The position numbers and the translations under genes were made by a program. 64,000 bases of DNA from Aestuariivirga sp. (lineage in GTDB: Bacteria > Pseudomonadota > Alphaproteobacteria > Rhizobiales > Aestuariivirgaceae): assembly GCA_030680855.1 (NCBI GenBank), contig JAUXUN010000057.1:95539-159538 (forward strand). Reading direction: 5' to 3'. Within the stretch, counting starts at the first letter, position 1. Each line of letters opens with the position of its first letter. A model generated the notes under the pieces. The model had not been told where the DNA came from and searched no databases. It worked only from the letters and a program-made list of their open reading frames with translations. Positions 59,170-64,000 of the stretch are shown here, in pieces.

Positions 59170-61692
59170 ATGGCTGAACTCACACAGGCTCGCATTGAGC
59201 GTAAAATTGCGGCAGCGCGCTTGGCCCTTTTCTGGGAAAGCCTGTGGGATGCCCTGTGCTGGCCCCTGATATTAACCCTGGTATTGGCCGCAACGGCCCT
59301 GTCCGGCTTGCTGACCCTGCTCCCTGACCTGCTGCGCTATGGCCTCCTGGGCTTTCTCGTTGTGGCGATTATCTGGTCGCTGCGGCACGTTTTTAGAATC
59401 ACCTGGCCCAGCCCCTACGCCGCCATGCGCCGGATCGAGGCCCATTCCAGTCTTTTCAACCGTCCGCTGTCCACAAGCAATGATACGCTTGCAGGAGACG
59501 GCCTTGACGAAAGAAGCCTCGCCCTCTGGGAAGAACACAAGCGCCGCCAATTGGCCAAGCTGTCCGGCCTCAAGGTTGGAACCCCGCAGTCCAACTGGCG
59601 CGATCTCGATCCCCGCTCTTTAAGGGTGCCCGCCAGCCTTGCCCTGCTCGCGGTTCTTTTCCTGTCCCAGGGCGAAGGCGTCTCAAATCTCAAGGACACC
59701 TTTCAGGTGGGACCGGCTGTCGCCCAAAAGCCCATAAGCCTCGATGCCTGGCTGAAGCCTCCGGCCTATACCGGAAAACCGCCGTTGCTGCTCACTAGCC
59801 CGGCCCAGATTGAGAAACTGAAAACCGACAGCAGCATCCGCATCCCCGAGAACAGTGGCCTCGTGCTGCGCCTCGACGGCGCCAAGAATCCGCAGCTTGC
59901 TTTCTATGACCTGTCAAAACCGGATGAGGAATTGAAAAGCCAGACGGCGACGACCAAATCAGCCAATGGCCTGTTCGAAGCCGAAGCCAAACTCAGCGTA
60001 GCCACGCTAATCAGGGTTCTCGACGGCAACACCGAACTGGCGGCCTGGCATGTTTCCCTCATTCCCGACAATCCGCCGAGCGTCTCCATTGTCGAAGAGC
60101 CGAAATCGGAAAGCCTCGGCTCCCTCACCGTGAAGTGGATGGCTAGCGATGACTACGGCGTGTCCGGCATCACCTCGCAGGTCGACCTGTCGGACAACCA
60201 GCAGGATGGCGTTGGCTTCGCCAGCAATGGCGTGTTCCTGTTTGATCCGCCGAAATTTCCCGTGAGCCTGCGCAAATCATCGCCGCGAGAGGAACTGGGA
60301 TCAACCAGTGCCGATCTCACCGCCCATCCCTGGGCCGGCCTTTTCGTGGACCTCACCCTTGAAGTCACCGACGCCGCCAGGCAGGCCACCAAAAGCGAAG
60401 TGAAATCATTCAAGCTTCCTGAACGGTTTTTCACCAAACCCCTGGCCCAGGCCCTGATCGAGCAGCGCAAGGCCCTGATCATGGATCCAGACGAAGCGGG
60501 CACCGTGGGAAAATTGCTGCGGGCCCTGTTGATCTACCCCGCCGGCCTCATCGAAAACAGCGGAACCCAAATTGCCATCGCCACGATAATCTCGCGCATA
60601 AACAATGTGCGAGGTCACAGTGATGTGAAAGAAGCCGTCGATCTCCTCTGGCAGACGGCACTGGGCATTGAGGAAGGCGACCTTTCCGATGCCCGCGCCG
60701 AACTCGAAGCCGCCCGCAAGGCGCTGGAGCGCGCCCTGGCTGAGGGTGCCACGCCTGAGCAATTGCAGGAATTGATGAAGAACCTGCGCGGCGCCATGGA
60801 CCGCTACATGCAATCCATGCAGAGGGAAGCGGAAAAGCGCATGGCCCAGGGCCAGCAAAACAAGAACCGGCGCGCCCCCAACGGCAAGATGATCACCCAG
60901 CAAGACCTGCAGGAGATGCTCGACACGATTGAAAAGCTGACCCAGAACGGCGCCAACGAAGCGGCCCAGGAACTGCTCGCCCAGCTTGACGAGATTCTGA
61001 AAAATCTTGAACCCGGCATGGCCCAGCAGGGCGGGCCTCCCGGCGATTCGGCAACAACTGAAATGCTCAACGAACTTTCCGAACTCATGCGCCGCCAGCA
61101 GGAGCTGATGGATAGAACCCAGCGCGCCCAGCCCGGAGACGAAGGCGACCCCCTGGGCCAGGAAGGCGATGATCCCGGAAACCGCAGCGGGAACCAGGGC
61201 CAGGGCACCAACGGGCTTGCCGGCGAACAGGGCGACCTTGGCCGCATGCTCCAGCAATTCATGCGGCAATTGGGCCAGAACGGCCTGCAGGCTCCGCCCT
61301 CCTTCGGTGAAGCCGGAAAGCAAATGGGAGAAGCCGAGCAATCCCTCCAGCAGCAGCAGCGCGAACAGGCCCTGGGCGCGCAGGGCGAGGCCCTGAACCA
61401 GTTGCGCCAGGGCGCCCAGGAGATGGCCCGCCAGATTCAGCAGCAGGGCCAGTCCGGCCAGGACAACACGGGGCGTGATGGACAGGCGAGAGGCGACACC
61501 CATGATCCGTTGGGCCGGCCCATGCCCAATAGCGGCGACCAATTTGGCCCCAAGGAAAACATGTTGCCGTCCGAGCTTGCCATCCGCCGCGCCCGGGAAA
61601 TCCTCGAACTCCTGCGCTCGCGCGCCAACACCCCGGACCTGCCGCGCATCGACAAGGATTACATCGACCGTCTGCTCCGCGGACTCTACTAA
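59170..61692 (+). CDS. TIGR02302 (DUF4175) family protein
   Basis: MAELTQARIERKIAAARLALFWESLWDALCWPL; two N-terminal TMs, Gln-rich C-terminus ending PDLPRIDKDYIDRLLRGLY; downstream of lysA. Confidence 0.88.
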   Translation: MAELTQARIERKIAAARLALFWESLWDALCWPLILTLVLAATALSGLLTLLPDLLRYGLLGFLVVAIIWSLRHVFRITWPSPYAAMRRIEAHSSLFNRPLSTSNDTLAGDGLDERSLALWEEHKRRQLAKLSGLKVGTPQSNWRDLDPRSLRVPASLALLAVLFLSQGEGVSNLKDTFQVGPAVAQKPISLDAWLKPPAYTGKPPLLLTSPAQIEKLKTDSSIRIPENSGLVLRLDGAKNPQLAFYDLSKPDEELKSQTATTKSANGLFEAEAKLSVATLIRVLDGNTELAAWHVSLIPDNPPSVSIVEEPKSESLGSLTVKWMASDDYGVSGITSQVDLSDNQQDGVGFASNGVFLFDPPKFPVSLRKSSPREELGSTSADLTAHPWAGLFVDLTLEVTDAARQATKSEVKSFKLPERFFTKPLAQALIEQRKALIMDPDEAGTVGKLLRALLIYPAGLIENSGTQIAIATIISRINNVRGHSDVKEAVDLLWQTALGIEEGDLSDARAELEAARKALERALAEGATPEQLQELMKNLRGAMDRYMQSMQREAEKRMAQGQQNKNRRAPNGKMITQQDLQEMLDTIEKLTQNGANEAAQELLAQLDEILKNLEPGMAQQGGPPGDSATTEMLNELSELMRRQQELMDRTQRAQPGDEGDPLGQEGDDPGNRSGNQGQGTNGLAGEQGDLGRMLQQFMRQLGQNGLQAPPSFGEAGKQMGEAEQSLQQQQREQALGAQGEALNQLRQGAQEMARQIQQQGQSGQDNTGRDGQARGDTHDPLGRPMPNSGDQFGPKENMLPSELAIRRAREILELLRSRANTPDLPRIDKDYIDRLLRGLY

Positions 61693-61733
61693 ACCGCAGT
61701 CAGGTTCAACAAGCGCCGGCTATGTTCTGTGTT

Positions 61734-62066
61734 TTAAGAGAACGTCTCACCATCAGGGATGTTAGGAAGAGTAACTCCCCTAAAGTCCCCACTCCCCGAC
61801 GACTTTAGGCCCAAATTGAAAAGTCCCAACAAATTATCTCGGAGAAAAACCCCCACTTTGGTTTCCTGCTTGTTCCAGCGGACACTTAGGTCAGGCTCGG
61901 ACTCCATTGTTATTTCATATGGCAGGCCAATTGCGCCGACAATTTTTTTACCGTCAAGGATGCCGAGTGAATACAAATAAAAATACGAGGTTTCACCATC
62001 GTATTCGAATACTCCAGCGTAATCGCCTTTGGTTCTAGTCGACGTGATAAAAATATCGTCTGCCAT
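61734..62066 (-). CDS. hypothetical protein (110 aa; possible DUF2251-like)
   Basis: MADDIFITSTRTKGDYAGVFEYDGETSYFYLYSLGILDGKKIVGAI; start chosen at ATG 62066 after the hpt stop. Confidence 0.6.
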   Translation of the reverse strand: MADDIFITSTRTKGDYAGVFEYDGETSYFYLYSLGILDGKKIVGAIGLPYEITMESEPDLSVRWNKQETKVGVFLRDNLLGLFNLGLKSSGSGDFRGVTLPNIPDGETFS

Positions 62067-62077
62067 CTTCGTGCAAT

Positions 62078-62629
62078 CTAAGTTGCCGTCACCACATGCC
62101 CGACAAAGGGCAGTTCCCTGAACTGGTGCGCCATGTCCATGCCGTAGCCCACCACAAATTTGTCCGGGCATGAAAAGCCGCAGAAATCTGCCTTGATATT
62201 GGCCGCGAGATGCCCCGGCTTTTCCAGGAGCACGGCCGTCAACACGCTGGAAGCGCCGCGCGCCATCAGCAGGTCCTTGGCAAAGGCCAGCGTCCGGCCC
62301 GATTCGAGAATGTCATCGACCAGCATCACGTCCCGGTTCTTGATCGGCGATTCGATGTCGCGCAGAACTTCAACCTGCCCCGAAGAAACTTGGGCCGTCC
62401 GGTAGCTCGCCAGAATCATGAAATCCACTTCCGGCGAAAGGCCCGCATGATGCATGGCGCGGATCAGGTCGGCTGCAAAGATGAAGCTGCCTTTCAAAAC
62501 CGGAACCACCAGCAGGTTCTTGGGCTTTCGCGCCGCGATTTCGCGGGCAAGTATGGTGATGCGTTTTGCAATGTCGGCTTCCGAGAACAGGACCGAAATG
62601 CGGTGGCCGTCGATGGTAATGTCGCTCAT
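62078..62629 (-). CDS. hpt: hypoxanthine phosphoribosyltransferase
   Basis: 183 aa; VPVLKGSFIFAADLIRAM, VMLVDDILESGRTLAFAKDLL. Confidence 0.96.
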   Translation of the reverse strand: MSDITIDGHRISVLFSEADIAKRITILAREIAARKPKNLLVVPVLKGSFIFAADLIRAMHHAGLSPEVDFMILASYRTAQVSSGQVEVLRDIESPIKNRDVMLVDDILESGRTLAFAKDLLMARGASSVLTAVLLEKPGHLAANIKADFCGFSCPDKFVVGYGMDMAHQFRELPFVGHVVTAT

Positions 62630-63336
62630 GGAGAAGGGTTTGAGCCGATTTCATCCCTGTGTGCAAAGCGAATTTGCAGATTCTTCGCAGTTTCCGGCGG
62701 CGAGGCGACGCGCGTCACAAAATTCGTGGATTCACCCGCCCGCAAGGGCCTTGCCCCCGTATCCAGGGTCCAGGTGTAAACCTCGGCCCGTTGCCCGTCA
62801 TTCAGGGCAAAGCGCAGCCACGGTATTTTCTGGCTGCTGCTGGAAATATTGCTGATCTCGCCTTTGATGCTCAGCACCCGCACCCCGTCGACAAAGGCAT
62901 GTTGCTGCTCAACGCGCCGGACCTCGAGCCCGTAGATATTGACGTTATAACCCACGGCGTCATAGGCCCGCACCGTGACGGGAGCCACGCTCACCACAAA
63001 TTCCGGAAACGATGCGGCCGCGGCCACCGGCATCAGCACACAGGCGCCAAGAATGGCCCAGCCCCGCAACCGGCCCAGCCTTTGGCGCTTTTTCACCGCA
63101 AAGGCCTCCTTCGCCCGCCGCGACGCCTCCACCAGGCGCTTTACTTCGCTATCCGGCTCAAAGCCATGCTCAATGACGGCGGGCACCTTGCGCGGCGAAA
63201 TATCGACGATTTCAATGGCGCGGGCTTCGATCCAGCTGTGGCCGCAGGCCGAACAGCTGATGGCCATGCCATCGCCCGACAGGCGCTGGTCCGGAAAATT
63301 GTAGTGCGTAGCGCAGGAAGGACAAGAAATTATCAT
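62626..63336 (-). CDS. zinc-ribbon (MJ0042-type) domain membrane protein
   Basis: 236 aa; MIISCPSCATHYNFPDQRLSGDGMAISCSACGHSW; single TM. Confidence 0.88.
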   Translation of the reverse strand: MIISCPSCATHYNFPDQRLSGDGMAISCSACGHSWIEARAIEIVDISPRKVPAVIEHGFEPDSEVKRLVEASRRAKEAFAVKKRQRLGRLRGWAILGACVLMPVAAAASFPEFVVSVAPVTVRAYDAVGYNVNIYGLEVRRVEQQHAFVDGVRVLSIKGEISNISSSSQKIPWLRFALNDGQRAEVYTWTLDTGARPLRAGESTNFVTRVASPPETAKNLQIRFAHRDEIGSNPSP

Positions 63337-63477
63337 CTGAAGATCATATCATCCATTGATTCGCCTGCGCCCTCCGCCTAAAGCCCAAGCACCCCTCATT
63401 TGTTAACAGCAAACAGGGTTAATGCGGCGTTAAGACCGGTCGTGCGTGGCAGCTATTTCGGCTTGGAGTTCGGTTTA

Positions 63478-64000
63478 GTGGTTCGTCTTGACAGTGTGGG
63501 CCTGCGTTACGGCGATGGGCCCGAAATTTTGAAGGATGTCAGTTTTCACCTGCAGCCCGGCTCCCTGTGCTTTCTCACCGGGCCCTCGGGAGCGGGGAAA
63601 ACTTCCCTGCTCCGCCTGCTGTTCCTCGCCCTCAAGCCGACGCGCGGCATCATCAACATTTTTGAAAAGGATGTCTCCCAGGTGAGCCGCTGGGAATTGC
63701 CGCTGCTCCGCCGCCGCATCGGCGTCGTGTTCCAGGAGTTCCGCCTTCTCGACCATCTCACCACCTTCGACAATGTGGCGCTCCCCTTGCGTGTCATGGG
63801 CCAGCGCGAAGACAGCTACCGCGCCGACGTCATGGACCTGCTGAATTGGGTGGGGCTTGAAGATCAGGCCCAGGCCTATCCCCCAGTGTTGTCAGGCGGC
63901 GAGAAACAGCGCGCCGCAATTGCCCGCGCCGTCATATCAAAACCGGAACTTCTGCTCGCCGACGAGCCCACCGGAAACGTCGATCCCGTTTTGGCCAAGC
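63478..64000 (+). CDS. ftsE: cell division ATP-binding protein FtsE (truncated by window edge)
   Basis: VVRLDSVGLRYGDGPEILKDVSFHLQPGSLCFLTGPSGAGKTSLLRLLFLALKPTRGIINIFEKDVSQVSRWELPLLRRRIGVVFQEFRLLDHLTTFDNVALPLRV...SGGEKQRAAIARAV...LLADEPTGNVDP; no stop in window, so absent from the ORF track. Alternative TTG start at 63463. Confidence 0.93.
   Translation, partial: MVRLDSVGLRYGDGPEILKDVSFHLQPGSLCFLTGPSGAGKTSLLRLLFLALKPTRGIINIFEKDVSQVSRWELPLLRRRIGVVFQEFRLLDHLTTFDNVALPLRVMGQREDSYRADVMDLLNWVGLEDQAQAYPPVLSGGEKQRAAIARAVISKPELLLADEPTGNVDPVLAK

Noticed and set aside
60406-61542. 378-aa minus-strand ORF opposite the TIGR02302-like gene
   Set aside because: Antisense shadow of a Gln/Arg-rich coding region.
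1-64000. tRNA, rRNA, prophage or defence island
   Set aside because: No cloverleaf, rRNA, phage structural or defence-gene signatures recognised by eye; tRNAscan and DefenseFinder would be needed to exclude them formally.

Overview
The window is a gene-dense alphaproteobacterial (Rhizobiales-like) chromosome segment, mostly housekeeping and central-metabolism genes. Recognisable blocks: phaR/phaAB; ccmABCDG; dapF-mtaB-ftsY-yciB; ffh-rpsP-rimM-trmD-rplS; leuC, argC, leuD; htpG; a LolD/FtsX-like ABC exporter; cobO-type adenosyltransferase, rhomboid, etfBA; an iorAB-type molybdenum hydroxylase; and argH, a small lipoprotein, lysA, a TIGR02302-like gene, hpt and ftsE. Both window ends cut through genes missing from the supplied ORF track: a PQQ-type sugar dehydrogenase on the left (minus) and ftsE on the right (plus). 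I found no rRNA, tRNA, CRISPR array, prophage or recognisable defence island, and no convincing multi-gene novel system. The most notable non-routine signals are: (i) an IS630-family element inserted by TA duplication into a barstar-like gene, whose reading frame is restored exactly if the IS is removed; (ii) a ~220 bp dispersed intergenic repeat (8101-8320 and the reverse complement at 58861-59077) with two conserved hairpins, one showing a compensatory base-pair change; (iii) a nested 9+9 bp perfect stem-loop just upstream of etfB; (iv) a flavin amine oxidase gene split by one in-frame TAA; (v) an orphan minus-strand terminator upstream of htpG; (vi) an 8-codon Cys-ending leader ORF; (vii) a ybhL-leader-like SD-sequestering hairpin. 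All calls come from reading the sequence; no database search was run.
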